From Alkalihalobacterium chitinilyticum (lineage in GTDB: Bacteria; Bacillota; Bacilli; Bacillales; Bacillaceae_F), in NCBI RefSeq assembly GCF_029028005.1, contig NZ_JAOTPO010000003.1, positions 124,001 through 188,000 of the forward strand: a stretch of DNA of 64,000 bases, written 5' to 3'. Both the position numbers and the translations under genes were made by a program. Below are positions 18,117 to 29,559 of this stretch, in pieces (the first letter of the stretch is position 1; the number at the start of each line of letters is the position of its first letter). The notes beneath the pieces were generated by a model. That model had not been told where the DNA came from and did no database searches. It worked only from the letters and a program-made list of their open reading frames with translations.

Positions 18117-18255
18117 TCGTCGAGCGAATTTATTTAAATTGATATTATTCTCATATAACAATAATTGATAATTGTGTAATTTTCTTTCAATCAGTTGAGA
18201 TTTTATCCAGTTTTTTGTATAATTTTTAATAGATGTAAATACGAAGGAGAACATC

Positions 18256-18441
18256 ATGTGTAGAGATATTATACTAGCAACGATAGAAGAGCAACGAAAT
18301 AAATTAATTACAGTAGGCCTAATGTATGGATTAAGTTCTCCAATTGCCGTACAGCAAAGTCAAGAACTTGATAGACTATTAAACTCTTACGACCAATTAC
18401 AAAAATCAAATGAGAGAGAAACACAATTAAAAAAGCCTTAA
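18256..18441 (+). CDS. Spo0E-like Spo0A~P phosphatase
   Basis: 61 residues. The short two-helix form and the signature SQELDRLLNSY (about residues 35-45) identify the Spo0E/YnzD/YisI family of aspartyl-phosphatases that remove phosphate from Spo0A and delay sporulation. AAGGAG lies 7 bases before the ATG. Plus-strand single gene between csoR and the ABC exporter, ending in a strong hairpin. Confidence 0.85.
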   Translation: MCRDIILATIEEQRNKLITVGLMYGLSSPIAVQQSQELDRLLNSYDQLQKSNERETQLKKP

Positions 18442-18474
18442 CTCCTATTCTAATACAAGAGTTAAGGCTTTTTT
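18429..18474. terminator. Bidirectional terminator
   Basis: 16-base perfect arms (AAAAAAGCCTTAACTC and complement) with a 14-base loop, shared by the Spo0E-like gene and the convergent ABC exporter operon. Confidence 0.88.
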
Positions 18475-18475
18475 A

Positions 18476-20266
18476 TTATGAAATTCCGACCTCTTTTTCA
18501 ACACCCTGCTGCAACAAATACATCTTATGGTAAAGTCCTGACTGCTTTAACAATTCTTCATGATTACCTTGCTCGACAATTTCCCCCTGATGGAGAACAA
18601 TAATATGGTCCGCATCCTTTATAGTGGAAAGTCTGTGAGCAATTGCTATCGTTGTTCTTCCTTTTCGCATTTTTTCTAATGCAATTTGTATGGCTTCTTC
18701 AGTTTCCGTATCAACACTAGCCGTAGCTTCATCTAATATTAATATTTTTGGTTGAATGGCCATCGTTCTTGCAAATGATAGAAGTTGACGCTGCCCGCTT
18801 GATAATGTGGATCCACGTTCTGCTACTTCAGTGTCATAACCGTTTGGAAGATTTTCAATAAATGAATGAGCATGAACAAACTTTGCAGCTTCTTCTACAT
18901 GTTCATCTGTAATATGCTCATGATACAGGCGGATGTTCGATTTGATATCTCCTGTATACATAAAAGGATCTTGCAAAACTAAACCTAATCGATTGCGCAA
19001 CTCTGCTTCCGAGAAAGACTGAAGTGGCTGACCATCAATTAAAATTTCGCCTTCTTTCACCTCATAAAACCTCATCAAAATATTTATGATTGAACTTTTC
19101 CCACTACCGGTATGACCTACAAGGGCTAGAGTTTCACCTTCATTTACTTTAAATGAGATATTTTTTAAAACATCGGTTTTCCCATCATATGAAAAAGTAA
19201 CGTTTTTAAATTCAATCTCACCTTTTGTAACCTTAGCTGAATGATCCCCTACTTGAGTGGGAGCAAGTTCATCGTGGTCGAGTAATTTAAATACCCTCCC
19301 CGCAGAAACGATGGCTTGTTGAAAGAGAGAAAGGCGCATCATCATCTGATTAACAGGTTCAAAGAAGCGATCTAAATAATTGACAAAAGCATACAATACC
19401 CCAATCTCGATCGGGCTATTTAATGAAGTTATACCGAAAAAACTTAAAATTAGAATTAACGCCAAGATCGAAACAAAATCCACAGCCGGCCTTAGTAAAA
19501 GTCCATCCAATTTCATGCTTTTCATCCAGGCTTTTTGATGCTGATCATTAATGTCTTTAAACTCTTTTCTCATCCGGCGTTCTTGGCGAAATAACTGAAT
19601 GATCGACATTCCTTGAATCGACTCATTTAACTTAGCATTTAAATGGCTCAGCTTTTCACTCATATCCGCATAAAAGCGAGAACTGAACTTTCGATACATT
19701 TGCATCAATAAAAACAAGATAGGTAATAAGAATAAACAGAAAAACGCCAATTGCGCATTGAGGTAAAACATCGCTACAAATATTCCAATTAAGAATATAA
19801 AGTTTTGTACAAAAGTTGCTAAAACCGTTACATATAGTTCCTTAATCGACTCAGAGTCATTCGTTATTCGTGATACTAACCCTCCAGCTGGAGTACGGTC
19901 GAAAAATGAGAGTCCTAGTTTCTGAACTTTTGAGAACACATCAATTCGCATTTGTTGAATAATCTTCAAAGCTACTTTTTGAAACGTAAACAATTGGACA
20001 TAATTTAAGATTACAGCACTTAAATGGAGTACGATATACGTAGTTGCTAAAATAACTAAAGCTCTAAATTCAAACACACGAGGTGTTAAATAATCATCAA
20101 TAAAAATCTTAACAAGAATAGGCCCTACAATATCGGCACCTGTCGCAAGGATTAACAGCACAAAAGCAAATGTCATCGTTTTTATATGTGGTTTTGTATA
20201 AGCTAGCAATCTCTTAAAAACAGCACGTTGCTCTTTTGCACTAAGAACACGATCTTTATGTTGCAT
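18476..20266 (-). CDS. ABC exporter half-transporter, catalytically intact partner
   Basis: 596 residues: a six-helix ABC membrane domain (about 30-320), then a nucleotide-binding domain with Walker A GHTGSGKS, signature LSSGQ (degenerate from LSGGQ), Walker B ILILDEATAS with the catalytic Glu, and AHRLSTI. The start at 20266 follows AAGGAGGGG by 6 bases; the longer frame has no ribosome site and overlaps the first gene deeply. It overlaps the upstream half-transporter by 11 bases, so both are made together and probably form a heterodimer like BmrCD or LmrCD. Substrate unknown, probably a drug or lipid. Confidence 0.9.
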   Translation of the reverse strand: MQHKDRVLSAKEQRAVFKRLLAYTKPHIKTMTFAFVLLILATGADIVGPILVKIFIDDYLTPRVFEFRALVILATTYIVLHLSAVILNYVQLFTFQKVALKIIQQMRIDVFSKVQKLGLSFFDRTPAGGLVSRITNDSESIKELYVTVLATFVQNFIFLIGIFVAMFYLNAQLAFFCLFLLPILFLLMQMYRKFSSRFYADMSEKLSHLNAKLNESIQGMSIIQLFRQERRMRKEFKDINDQHQKAWMKSMKLDGLLLRPAVDFVSILALILILSFFGITSLNSPIEIGVLYAFVNYLDRFFEPVNQMMMRLSLFQQAIVSAGRVFKLLDHDELAPTQVGDHSAKVTKGEIEFKNVTFSYDGKTDVLKNISFKVNEGETLALVGHTGSGKSSIINILMRFYEVKEGEILIDGQPLQSFSEAELRNRLGLVLQDPFMYTGDIKSNIRLYHEHITDEHVEEAAKFVHAHSFIENLPNGYDTEVAERGSTLSSGQRQLLSFARTMAIQPKILILDEATASVDTETEEAIQIALEKMRKGRTTIAIAHRLSTIKDADHIIVLHQGEIVEQGNHEELLKQSGLYHKMYLLQQGVEKEVGIS

Positions 20267-22019
20267 GATTGTCCCCTCCTTGCTGCACCAAAGACTCGAG
20301 TTGTTGATGCTCATACATTTTTCGATACCAACCATTTTGCTCCATTAATATCGTGTGATTTCCTTGCTCAATAATTTTCCCTTCATCTAAAACAATAATT
20401 AAGTCCGCATGTTTAATCGCACTCAAGCGATGCGCGGTAATAATCGTTGTTTTATTCTTTCGCTCATAACGTAACGCGTGAAGGATTTGTTCTTCCGTTT
20501 TCGCATCAACTGCTGATAGAGAGTCATCTAGTATTAATATTTCAGGGTCTAAAATAAGGGCTCTAGCAATCGATATTCTTTGCTTCTGACCGCCTGAAAG
20601 AGTAACCCCGCGTTCACCAACAATCGTTTCATAACCATCAGGAAAACGAACGATATCATCATGTATAGAAGCTAGTTTACTCACATCGATAATCTCTTGA
20701 ATAGAAGCCGTTGGTTTAGCAAATGCAATATTATCAGCAATGGTCGCTGAGAATAAAAAGTGATCTTGTGGCACATATCCAATAGCCGTTCGTAAAGCAT
20801 CAAAATCATAGTCTTTCACTGAACGATGATCTATGTGCACTTCGCCGTCAGTTACATCAAATTCACGCATTAGTAACTTAAGAAGTGTTGTTTTTCCACT
20901 TCCAGTCTTTCCTACGATACCAAGAGTTTGCCCTTTCTGAATCGCAAAATGAATATTTTCTAATGTATTCTTTTCACCTTCAGTATAATTAAACGAGTCA
21001 ATATGATATGAAATATTTCCTTCTGGCATTTCACTGTGCTTCGCATCCGAGTCACTAATCTCAATCTTCTCACTTAATATCGACGATACTCGACCGTAAG
21101 AAGCTCTTCCTCGTTCGACTATATTAAATAACCAACCGAAAGCCAGCATTGGCCAAATAAGTAATCCTAAATAAATAGTGAAGCTTGTTAATTGACCAAT
21201 TGTCATCTCATCCGCAATTACATATCTCGCACCAAAAACAACCGCAAGAAAATACGAGATTCCTACAATCAATGAAATCGTTGGGTCAAATAAGGCATCT
21301 ACCCTTGCTACGGCAACATTTTTTTCGACGACTTGATTAGACTTTTTCTTAAAAGACTCCACATCGGCGTCTTCATGACCAAATGCTTTCGTTACCCGGA
21401 TTCCTGTCATACTTTCTTGAACTTTATCGTTAAGTTCTGAGAATGCTGCTTGAGCTCCTGCAAAGCGTTTATGCAGTAATGAACCGTAATAGCTCGTCGA
21501 TAACGCCATAAAAGGCATAGGGATCAGACAAATCAAGGTCAGCTTCCAACTTATGGTAGCAGCCATTGTAATAATAACAAAGCCTCCCATTGTTAATGAA
21601 TCAACTAAAGTAAGGACACCGGCACCTGCCGTTTGTTCAACCGCTTTAATATCATTCGTTGAATGAGCCATTAAATCTCCTGTACGACGCTTCTGATAAA
21701 ACCTGCGTGACATATTGGTAAAGTGCTCATACAGTTGATTACGCAACAATCTAGCAAGACGAATAGAGGCACCGAAAATCATAATTCTCCAAATATATCT
21801 AAAAATATAAGTGGCAACCCCAATTGCTAGTAAAATCAATGCCCACTGCAATAAAATATCTTTTGTAAGAGTACCTCGTTCAATATGGTCAACGATAACC
21901 CCAACAATATAAGGAGGTAATAGAGATAAGAAAGATACGACCATCAAAGTTAGGATCCCAAACCCATATCGGCGTTTTTCTTTCTTAAAGTACCACCACA
22001 AATCAATAAAGACCTTCAT
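20256..22019 (-). CDS. ABC exporter half-transporter with degenerate ATP site
   Basis: 587 residues with the membrane domain at about 15-300 and an ATPase domain with GKTGSGKT, canonical LSGGQ and AHRLSAI. Walker B reads LILDDSLSAVD: the catalytic Glu is replaced by Asp, as in the non-hydrolysing site of heterodimeric exporters. The partner encoded downstream has the matching weak signature LSSGQ. Together they predict one consensus and one degenerate ATP site. AGAGGGG precedes the ATG. First gene of the two-gene operon. Confidence 0.9.
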   Translation of the reverse strand: MKVFIDLWWYFKKEKRRYGFGILTLMVVSFLSLLPPYIVGVIVDHIERGTLTKDILLQWALILLAIGVATYIFRYIWRIMIFGASIRLARLLRNQLYEHFTNMSRRFYQKRRTGDLMAHSTNDIKAVEQTAGAGVLTLVDSLTMGGFVIITMAATISWKLTLICLIPMPFMALSTSYYGSLLHKRFAGAQAAFSELNDKVQESMTGIRVTKAFGHEDADVESFKKKSNQVVEKNVAVARVDALFDPTISLIVGISYFLAVVFGARYVIADEMTIGQLTSFTIYLGLLIWPMLAFGWLFNIVERGRASYGRVSSILSEKIEISDSDAKHSEMPEGNISYHIDSFNYTEGEKNTLENIHFAIQKGQTLGIVGKTGSGKTTLLKLLMREFDVTDGEVHIDHRSVKDYDFDALRTAIGYVPQDHFLFSATIADNIAFAKPTASIQEIIDVSKLASIHDDIVRFPDGYETIVGERGVTLSGGQKQRISIARALILDPEILILDDSLSAVDAKTEEQILHALRYERKNKTTIITAHRLSAIKHADLIIVLDEGKIIEQGNHTILMEQNGWYRKMYEHQQLESLVQQGGDNHAT

Positions 22020-22376
22020 TATTCCCCTCTTTTCTGTCTCTATATAGCTTTTAAAAAATAATAATAGTAGAAATCTTTCGAAAATCGAAACGACAAAATA
22101 ATTTTAACAAAACGACACGTATCTGGCTATAGGTCTATCCTTATATTTGGAAAAAGATTTATGCATATATTTTTCTTCCCTTGTATCAATTCCAATACGT
22201 TTGAGCTCCAGTAACAGCAAAAAACCACCTTCTTCTGCTTAATTTTTCTAACAGAAAATAGTGGTTTTTTAGTAGATGAAAGATTAACCATAAATATGGA
22301 CAAGAATTAACCTTTCCATGTACTTTTAATAATTTATAATTTCCCTCTATAGCTGAAAAGCCTGTCCTAGCAAAGA
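22020..22376. other. Intergenic region (357 bases) with yneF terminator
   Basis: No gene is seen. It contains the likely promoter region of the ABC operon and the hairpin at 22219-22270. Confidence 0.6.
22219..22270 (-). terminator. Terminator downstream of yneF
   Basis: AAAAAACCAC and GTGGTTTTTT pair perfectly, with an inner TTCTG/CAGAA pairing. The loop is long, but both ends carry A/T tracts. Confidence 0.6.
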
Positions 22377-22592
22377 TTATTTGCCAGTTTGCTTTTGCAT
22401 CGCCTTCATCATCTGGTTGATTTTCTTCTGTGACGGATTTTGTCCCATCTGCATCATCATGACGCGTAACATTTGTTCGTTAATTGGCGGGTTTTTCTTT
22501 AAATAGTTCATCATTGTTTTACGGGCAATAAAAAAGCCAATCGCAACTCCACCAATAAGGCACAATGTACCTACTAGGATATTAATCCACAT
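22377..22592 (-). CDS. yneF: YneF (UPF0154) small membrane protein
   Basis: 71 residues. One N-terminal membrane helix (about 4-23, [19 protein letters not shown]) and a cytoplasmic tail with [19 protein letters not shown] and [10 protein letters not shown], the UPF0154 hallmark. The function is unknown. AAGGAGGAAG precedes the ATG. It keeps its B. subtilis place near sirA and tkt. Confidence 0.93.
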   Translation of the reverse strand: MWINILVGTLCLIGGVAIGFFIARKTMMNYLKKNPPINEQMLRVMMMQMGQNPSQKKINQMMKAMQKQTGK

Positions 22593-22712
22593 AAAACGGC
22601 TTCCTCCTTCTTGTTGAAAAACATTTTCATCAAATTATTATAGAATGACTACTACAATCTTATTTATTATAACGTAACCCACCAATGAATAAAAGGTCAA
22701 ATGAAAAAATCT

Positions 22713-23156
22713 TTATACAAGCTTTACTTGTTTAATGGGGTTTAACCACCCGTACCGATATGTTGAAACATCGAGTGCAAAAAAAGACGGGCTAATTTTC
22801 CTCATCACTTCAAAAAACATGGTTTCCGCTTCAAACGATCCGTCACTAACCATATGTATATAATTTGGGAAGATAAACAACTGTGCTTTACTATATGGTT
22901 CAGTCAAATGAATACGATGGGCATGGTCAAAAAAGAAATAATCGGTACGATGTTTAAAGGATTGGAGTAATCTTTGTTGTAGTTCAATAACAGATATCGG
23001 ACTTGAAATATATTCAATTTGTTTCTTAATAATATCTTTAGTATCCTCTAACGCTCTTGTCTCATCTAAGAATAAGTGAAAAAGTTTAGACTCTTGTCCA
23101 AAATAATGTTGAGCCACTTCCTCGTTAATTAGGTAGATATCATATTTTCGCATCAT
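22713..23156 (-). CDS. sirA: Sporulation inhibitor of replication SirA
   Basis: 147 residues, the normal SirA length. Conserved stretches include YLINEEVAQHYFGQESKLFHLF near the N-terminus and FEVMRKISPSFFALD with YRYGWLNPIKQ at the end. SirA binds DnaA domain I during sporulation and blocks re-initiation of replication; it is under Spo0A control in B. subtilis. Two tandem ATG codons follow a G-rich ribosome site, so the start is 23156 or 23153. Located between yneF and tkt as in B. subtilis. Confidence 0.92.
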   Translation of the reverse strand: MMRKYDIYLINEEVAQHYFGQESKLFHLFLDETRALEDTKDIIKKQIEYISSPISVIELQQRLLQSFKHRTDYFFFDHAHRIHLTEPYSKAQLFIFPNYIHMVSDGSFEAETMFFEVMRKISPSFFALDVSTYRYGWLNPIKQVKLV

Positions 23157-23354
23157 ATTCCCCCCACCATTTTTGACAAGTATAATATAGTGGGAGAAAA
23201 ATTGTTGTCACTTTAATGGAGAACATACCTTCTAATTTTGTCGATTGTTTAGAAATACTTGTGCGGGAACTAAAAATTTCATGAAGACGAAAACTAACAT
23301 AAGTTAAAAGAGCTTGTTTCGTTTGCATATACTAAGGACCGAGTACGCAGAAAA

Positions 23355-23375
23355 GACTGACCTATGCAGTCAGTC
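23355..23375 (-). terminator. Terminator of tkt
   Basis: GACTGAC and GTCAGTC pair over a 7-base loop, with TTTTCTG following on the minus strand. Confidence 0.65.
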
Positions 23376-23397
23376 CTTCTGTACAGTAATTGAATTA

Positions 23398-25395
23398 TTA
23401 TTTTTGAAGCATTGCTTTAACACGTGCAACGACATTCTCAACTGTAAATCCGTATTCTTCCATGATTTTCTCACCAGGAGCAGATGCACCGAAACGATCA
23501 ATGGCAATTACATCACCTTGATCACCTACATACTTACTCCAACCTAATGATGAGCCCATTTCGATACCTAATCGAACTTTCACTTCACTCGGAATGACAC
23601 TTTCTTTATATTCAGCAGACTGCTGCTCAAAACGATCCCAGCTCGGCATACTTACAACAGATGTATAGATGCCTTCTTTTTCTAACACTTTTTGAGCCTC
23701 TACCGCTAATGTCACCTCGGACCCACTTGCTAGTAATAGCGCACTAGCTTGTCCGATCGCTTTTGAAACGACATAAGCACCCTTTTTCACACCTTCATAA
23801 GAATGTTCTTGTGTTGTTTCAAGCGTAGTTAAGTTTTGACGTGATAATACGAGAATTGTTGGCTGATCTTTACTTTCTAAAGCCAAGCGCCATGCTGAGA
23901 CAGTCTCATGTCCATCCGCAGGACGAATGATTGAAATATCAGGCATAGCTCGCAATGAAGCTAATTGCTCCACAGGCTCATGTGTCGGTCCATCTTCACC
24001 AACCGCAATACTGTCATGTGTAAATACATAGATTACTGGTAACTTCATTAGTGCCGACAGGCGAATGGCTGGTCTTAAGTAATCCGAGAAAACGAAGAAC
24101 GTCGAACCGAATACTTTAACACCGCCGTGAAGAGCCATACCATTTACAGCTGCACCCATCGCAAACTCACGGACACCAAACCAAATGTTACGACCACTGT
24201 AGTCCTCACGATTAAAATTACCTGTGTTTTTCATCATTGTCTTATTCGATGAAGCTAAGTCTGCTGAACCACCAATTAATTGTGGAACAGTAGCTGCAAA
24301 TGCATTAATAGCATCTCCTGAAGCAGAACGAGTAGCCACTCCTTTTCCTACTTCATAAACAGGTGCATGATCAGCCCACCCTTGTGGAAGCTCGCCTTTG
24401 ATAGCCATTTCTAATTGTGCAGCAAGCTCAGGATACGCTTCTTTATATTTCGAGAACATCTCATTCCACTCAGCTTCTTGCTTCGCACCTGCTTCTTTTA
24501 CATTCGCATAGTATTCAGCAACTTCTTCAGGAATATGGAACTCATTTTCAAACGCCCACTCGTATGTTTCCTTCGTTAATTTAACTTCATCTGAACCAAG
24601 CGGTGCACCATGTGATGCAGATTTCCCTGATTTATTTGGAGAGCCATAGCCAATCGTTGTCTTCACTTCTATTAATGTAGGGCGATCATCGGCTTTTGCA
24701 GACTCAATCGCTTTTCCAATTTCGTCAAGGTCATTCCCGTCTTCAACACGAATTACTTGCCACCCGTAGGCTTCGTAACGTTGTGCTACATTTTCAGAAA
24801 ATGCCATATTTAATTCGCCATCTAAAGAAATGTCATTTGAATCATACATAATCACGAGGCGACCTAGTTTAAGATGCCCTGCAAGTGAAGCTGCTTCTTG
24901 AGAAACACCTTCCATTAAGTCCCCATCACCGCAAATAGAATACGTATAGTGATCAACAACTGGGAAATTATCCTTATTATATGTACTAGCTAAGTGTCGT
25001 TCTGCCATTGCAAAACCTACTGCCATTGCAACACCTTGTCCTAAAGGACCTGTAGTTGCTTCAACACCTGGCGTGTGACCAAACTCTGGATGGCCTGGTG
25101 TCTTACTTCCCCACTGCCTAAAGTTTTGTAATTCCTCGATCGATAAATCATAACCTGTTAAGTGTAAGAGGCTGTAAAGTAACATCGAACCATGCCCTGC
25201 TGAAAGAACAAAGCGGTCACGGTTAAACCAGTCTGGGTTGCTAGGGTTATGCGCCATGTATTTTGTCCATAATGAAAATGCCATTGGTGCTGCTCCCATT
25301 GGCATACCTGGATGTCCTGAATTTGCTTTTTCAATACTATCGATTGATAACGTTCGGATCGTATTTACTGCTAATTTTTCAACGTGAGAAGTCAT
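23398..25395 (-). CDS. tkt: Transketolase
   Basis: 665 residues. A thiamine-diphosphate enzyme of the pentose phosphate pathway that moves two-carbon units between sugar phosphates. Motifs: [14 protein letters not shown] near residue 28, the TPP-binding [38 protein letters not shown] and the C-terminal [15 protein letters not shown]. Length is standard. The ATG at 25395 fits family N-termini better than the GTG four codons upstream, which abuts the ribosome site. Monocistronic, between ynzC and sirA. Confidence 0.97.
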   Translation of the reverse strand: MTSHVEKLAVNTIRTLSIDSIEKANSGHPGMPMGAAPMAFSLWTKYMAHNPSNPDWFNRDRFVLSAGHGSMLLYSLLHLTGYDLSIEELQNFRQWGSKTPGHPEFGHTPGVEATTGPLGQGVAMAVGFAMAERHLASTYNKDNFPVVDHYTYSICGDGDLMEGVSQEAASLAGHLKLGRLVIMYDSNDISLDGELNMAFSENVAQRYEAYGWQVIRVEDGNDLDEIGKAIESAKADDRPTLIEVKTTIGYGSPNKSGKSASHGAPLGSDEVKLTKETYEWAFENEFHIPEEVAEYYANVKEAGAKQEAEWNEMFSKYKEAYPELAAQLEMAIKGELPQGWADHAPVYEVGKGVATRSASGDAINAFAATVPQLIGGSADLASSNKTMMKNTGNFNREDYSGRNIWFGVREFAMGAAVNGMALHGGVKVFGSTFFVFSDYLRPAIRLSALMKLPVIYVFTHDSIAVGEDGPTHEPVEQLASLRAMPDISIIRPADGHETVSAWRLALESKDQPTILVLSRQNLTTLETTQEHSYEGVKKGAYVVSKAIGQASALLLASGSEVTLAVEAQKVLEKEGIYTSVVSMPSWDRFEQQSAEYKESVIPSEVKVRLGIEMGSSLGWSKYVGDQGDVIAIDRFGASAPGEKIMEEYGFTVENVVARVKAMLQK

Positions 25396-25536
25396 CCCTT
25401 TTGTCACCCTTTCTATTATATCTAACTAGTGTCTATACGTTTTTCATCATATACTTTCTTTCTTGTTTTAACAAGGAATCAAAGTAAATTTTATCTATCA
25501 AAGTTAGCTTTTACGATAATAAGTAATATCATCCAA

Positions 25537-25776
25537 TTAATGTTGTATATCGTTATTTCCTTTTTTGGCATCTTTTAACTTTTTAGGGGTGACATCCTGC
25601 CCTTTTTCATCCACGACTTTAACAGAGTGAAGTTGGTTTTTAAACGATGCACGAAATGTTTTCACATATTCTGCTCTTAATTCCTTCTGTTCTTCAACTT
25701 CCTTTGCAGTTAAACCTGTAGTTTTAGCTCGATTGGCTAGTTCATTTATTCGTGCAATTTTCTCTTTTGATAACAT
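25537..25776 (-). CDS. ynzC: YnzC (DUF896)
   Basis: 79 residues, two-helix DUF896 protein: MLSKEKIARINELANRAK, then LTAKEVEEQKELRAEYVKTFR, then a C-terminal DVTPKKLK. The role is unknown. In B. subtilis it belongs to the LexA-controlled yneA-yneB-ynzC operon, and the same order is kept here. AGGAGG precedes the ATG. Confidence 0.93.
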   Translation of the reverse strand: MLSKEKIARINELANRAKTTGLTAKEVEEQKELRAEYVKTFRASFKNQLHSVKVVDEKGQDVTPKKLKDAKKGNNDIQH

Positions 25777-25836
25777 CCTTTATTCCTCCTAGAAGACTCA
25801 TCCATTTCTTCTATTAATGTACACGAACAACTAATA

Positions 25837-26490
<654 letters not shown>

Positions 26491-26496
26491 CTATAT

Positions 26497-26790
26497 TCAC
26501 CTACTGTTTGTATCTACTGGAATGACTAATGTTTGTCCTGCTATTAAATTTGACTCTTGCATCTCATTCGTTTGGAGCACCCATTGTATAAACTCATCAA
26601 TTGAAAATGGATGTTCATACCTAGTAGCAAACCCCCATAATGTATCTCCCTCTTTAACAACTACTTCAACAGGCTCTGCTAACCCTTGTTTTTCAGCACC
26701 AGCTAAAGACATATATGCAAAAAACACGATAGAAAGTACAAATATAATAACTAGTGAAATCTCTTGTCGACTTAAATTTATTAATTTCAT
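26497..26790 (-). CDS. yneA: SOS cell-division suppressor YneA
   Basis: 97 residues: an N-terminal membrane/export helix (about 11-29) and an extracytoplasmic LysM domain with VVKEGDTLWGFATRYE and LIAGQTLVIPV. YneA halts septum formation while DNA damage persists. GAGG lies 8 bases before the ATG at 26790, so the three codons upstream are not used. It is divergent from lexA, with three LexA boxes between, and leads yneA-yneB-ynzC. Confidence 0.94.
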   Translation of the reverse strand: MKLINLSRQEISLVIIFVLSIVFFAYMSLAGAEKQGLAEPVEVVVKEGDTLWGFATRYEHPFSIDEFIQWVLQTNEMQESNLIAGQTLVIPVDTNSR

Positions 26791-26806
26791 CAAAATCACC
26801 TCATAG

Positions 26807-26879
26807 GAATGTATGTTCTTGTCTATTATTGTAGAAGAGAACGCTTATTCGTGTCAATAATAAATTAGAACTTATGTTT
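26807..26879. promoter_or_regulatory. Three LexA (SOS) boxes between yneA and lexA
   Basis: GAATGTATGTTC (26807-26818), GAACGCTTATTC (26839-26850) and GAACTTATGTTT (26868-26879) each differ by one base from GAAC-N4-GTTC. They would let LexA repress both yneA-yneB-ynzC and its own gene. Confidence 0.82.
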
Positions 26880-26942
26880 GCATCCGTTTTTTTGACATGA
26901 TATACTTTATTTAAGATTAATTGGATAAATGAGGTGTCAGTG

Positions 26943-27569
26943 ATGACAAAAGTGTCAAAAAGACAACAAGAAATCTTAGATTATATCAAAACCGAAGTAC
27001 GAAAAAAAGGTTATCCACCTTCAGTCCGAGAGATTGGTGAAGCTGTAGGGCTAGCGTCAAGTTCTACTGTACACGGTCATCTGTCTCGCCTCGAAAAAAA
27101 AGGCCTTATTCGCCGTGACCCGACTAAACCAAGAGCAATTGAAGTTATTGACCATGATCAAGTTGAAGCTGAACCGGGAATAGATACAAGAACGTCTTTT
27201 GTTCCAGTCATCGGAAAAGTAACAGCTGGACAACCTATTACAGCTATTGAAAATGTAGAAGAGTATATTCCTTTACCGGAACGACTAGTTTCTAACGATT
27301 CAGTCTATGTTCTTATCATTGATGGAGATAGTATGATAGAAGCCGGGATTTTCGATGGAGATATGGTTATCGTTCGTCAACAGCAAACAGCAAACAACGG
27401 AGACATTATAGTAGCTATGACTGAAGAAGATGAAGCAACCGTTAAGCGCTTCTTCCGTGAAAAAGACTATATACGCCTTCAACCTGAAAATTCAACGATG
27501 GAGCCGATTATTCTTAAGAACTGTACGATCCTTGGAAAAGTAATTGGTGTGTTTCGAACCATTCATTAA
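26943..27569 (+). CDS. lexA: SOS repressor LexA
   Basis: 208 residues. N-terminal winged helix-turn-helix ([35 protein letters not shown]), then the self-cleavage domain: Ala-Gly cleavage site in VTAGQP, catalytic Ser in [10 protein letters not shown] and Lys in DEATVKRFF. RecA filaments trigger its autocleavage and the SOS response. GAGG lies 8 bases before the ATG at 26943; a GTG three codons earlier falls too close to it. Divergent from yneA. Confidence 0.97.
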   Translation: MTKVSKRQQEILDYIKTEVRKKGYPPSVREIGEAVGLASSSTVHGHLSRLEKKGLIRRDPTKPRAIEVIDHDQVEAEPGIDTRTSFVPVIGKVTAGQPITAIENVEEYIPLPERLVSNDSVYVLIIDGDSMIEAGIFDGDMVIVRQQQTANNGDIIVAMTEEDEATVKRFFREKDYIRLQPENSTMEPIILKNCTILGKVIGVFRTIH

Positions 27570-27571
27570 AA

Positions 27572-27600
27572 AAGTACCCCTTAAGCCGGGGTATTTTTTT
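27572..27600 (+). terminator. Terminator of lexA
   Basis: TACCCC / GGGGTA stem over a 7-base loop, with seven T bases after it. Confidence 0.85.
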
Positions 27601-27690
27601 TACTATCCACATCTTTTTTGATTGTACCGGCAACTATTCGGCAAGTTTCATTTAAAATTGATTTTTTGTCAGCTTATGAGCCAAATTTAA

Positions 27691-27723
27691 AAAAACCTTG
27701 AAGCATATAGCTCCAAGGTTTTT
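27691..27723 (-). terminator. Terminator of the glnR-glnA operon
   Basis: AAAAACCTTG and CAAGGTTTTT pair perfectly with an inner AGC/GCT, just after the glnA stop codon. Confidence 0.75.
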
Positions 27724-27730
27724 ATGTTTT

Positions 27731-29080
27731 TTAATATGAAGATAAGTACTGTTCGCGCTCCCAAGGGTGAACTTGTGTACGGAACATATCCCACTCGATT
27801 TCTTTAGCTTCAATAAAGTGCTCAACAGCATGCTCACCTAAAGCTTTGACTAACACTTCATCTTGAGCTAATTTATCCATTGCTTCTTTTAAAGTTGCTG
27901 GAAGATCTTTAATTCCTTCTTCCTCACGCTCTTCTTTACTCATGATGTAGATGTTACGGTCAGTTGCTTTTGGTGGAGTAAGCTTACGCTTGATTCCATC
28001 AAGTCCAGCAGCCAGCATAACAGCCATTGCTAAGTAAGGGTTCGCAGCCGGGTCTGGAGAACGAACTTCTACGCGAGTACTTAAACCACGAGAGTTTGGA
28101 ATGCGGATTAATGGACTTCGGTTGCGCATTGACCATGCAACGTATACTGGTGCTTCGTAGCCAGGAACTAAACGCTTATATGAGTTTACAAGCGGGTTCG
28201 TAATAGCTGTAAATCCTTCCGCATGATCTAAAATACCAGCTAAGAACTGCATTGCTGTTTCACTTAATTGAGATTCTGTCGTCTCGTCGAAGAAAGCATT
28301 TCCTTCAGATGTGAATAAAGACATGTTACAATGCATCCCTGATCCGTTCACACCAAATAATGGTTTAGGCATGAACGTTGCATGTAATCCATGTTTACGA
28401 GCAATTGTTTTTACAACTAGCTTAAATGTTTGGATCTCATCACACGCTTTAATTGCATCCGCATATTTGAAGTCAATTTCATGTTGCCCTGGAGCTACTT
28501 CATGGTGAGATGCTTCAATTTCAAAGCCCATTTCTTCTAACTCAAGTACGATATCGCGGCGGCAGTTCTCTCCTAAGTCAGTAGGAGCTAAATCGAAATA
28601 TCCACCTTTATCATTTAATTCTAAAGTCGGCTCACCTTTTTCATCATTTTTGAAAAGGAAGAACTCTGGTTCAGGTCCAATGTTAAAAGATGTAAACCCT
28701 AACTCTTCTGCTTCTTTTAATACACGCTTTAAAATACCACGCGGGTCTCCTGCAAATGGAGTCGGTGCTTCACCTGGTTTACCTGGTTGGTAAACATCAC
28801 AAATTAAACGTGCAACTTTACCTTTTTCTGAAGTCCAAGGGAAGATTACCCAAGTATCAAGATCTGGATATAGATACATATCAGACTCTTCAATACGAAC
28901 AAATCCCTCAATTGATGAACCATCAAACATCATTTGGTTGCTTAATGCTTTCGTAAGTTGATTGACAGGAATTTCTACGTTTTTAATAATCCCCATTAAA
29001 TCCGTAAACTGTAAACGAATAAAACGTACATTTTCTTCTTTTGCTACTTTCTGAATATCTTCTTTAGTAAACTTAGCCAT
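27731..29080 (-). CDS. glnA: Glutamine synthetase type I
   Basis: 449 residues, close to B. subtilis GlnA. It joins ammonia to glutamate using ATP. Motifs: [31 protein letters not shown], the ATP-binding [17 protein letters not shown], and [13 protein letters not shown]. There is no adenylylation-type Tyr loop seen, as usual in Bacillus, where feedback-inhibited GlnA instead acts on GlnR and TnrA. Second gene of glnR-glnA, 41 bases after glnR. Confidence 0.98.
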   Translation of the reverse strand: MAKFTKEDIQKVAKEENVRFIRLQFTDLMGIIKNVEIPVNQLTKALSNQMMFDGSSIEGFVRIEESDMYLYPDLDTWVIFPWTSEKGKVARLICDVYQPGKPGEAPTPFAGDPRGILKRVLKEAEELGFTSFNIGPEPEFFLFKNDEKGEPTLELNDKGGYFDLAPTDLGENCRRDIVLELEEMGFEIEASHHEVAPGQHEIDFKYADAIKACDEIQTFKLVVKTIARKHGLHATFMPKPLFGVNGSGMHCNMSLFTSEGNAFFDETTESQLSETAMQFLAGILDHAEGFTAITNPLVNSYKRLVPGYEAPVYVAWSMRNRSPLIRIPNSRGLSTRVEVRSPDPAANPYLAMAVMLAAGLDGIKRKLTPPKATDRNIYIMSKEEREEEGIKDLPATLKEAMDKLAQDEVLVKALGEHAVEHFIEAKEIEWDMFRTQVHPWEREQYLSSY

Positions 29081-29121
29081 ATTATGTATTCCCCTTTCAA
29101 GAGTTTATAAAAGAATTGATT

Positions 29122-29517
29122 TTAGTGGAAGAAGCGAGATAACTGCCCCTGTATAATAGAAGCCTTCCCGTTTCGACCGGCCATTATCAGTTCATTCTTC
29201 AAATGTTTACGCAGTTCTTTATCCGAGATTTCAGCTGGTTGTCCTTGAGCTATTGTCCCCATTTCAGCCGCTTTTTCATTTAACTCAAGAATTCTCTTAA
29301 TTCCTGATATATTAATACCCTGTTCAATTAATGTTTTAATTTCTAAAAGCTTATCTACATCATTGAATGAAAATAAACGTTGATTACCGTTTGTTCTCAC
29401 TGGATGAATGAGTCCATGCTCTTCGTAATAACGAATTTGTCTTGCTGATAATTCTGTTAACTGTTTTACTATACCTATTGGAAACAGTGGCATATTACGA
29501 CGGATTTGATCGCTCAT
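29122..29517 (-). CDS. glnR: Nitrogen regulator GlnR (MerR family)
   Basis: 131 residues: an N-terminal MerR-type winged helix ([36 protein letters not shown], cited in part) and a C-terminal signal-sensing tail. GlnR represses glnRA when nitrogen is plentiful. AAGGAGG lies 9-10 bases before the ATG at 29517. The operator pair at 29560-29598 lies directly upstream, consistent with autoregulation. Confidence 0.95.
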   Translation of the reverse strand: MSDQIRRNMPLFPIGIVKQLTELSARQIRYYEEHGLIHPVRTNGNQRLFSFNDVDKLLEIKTLIEQGINISGIKRILELNEKAAEMGTIAQGQPAEISDKELRKHLKNELIMAGRNGKASIIQGQLSRFFH

Positions 29518-29559
29518 AACCAAACCTCCTTCTCTAGAACTTATTATTAGAATAATAGA

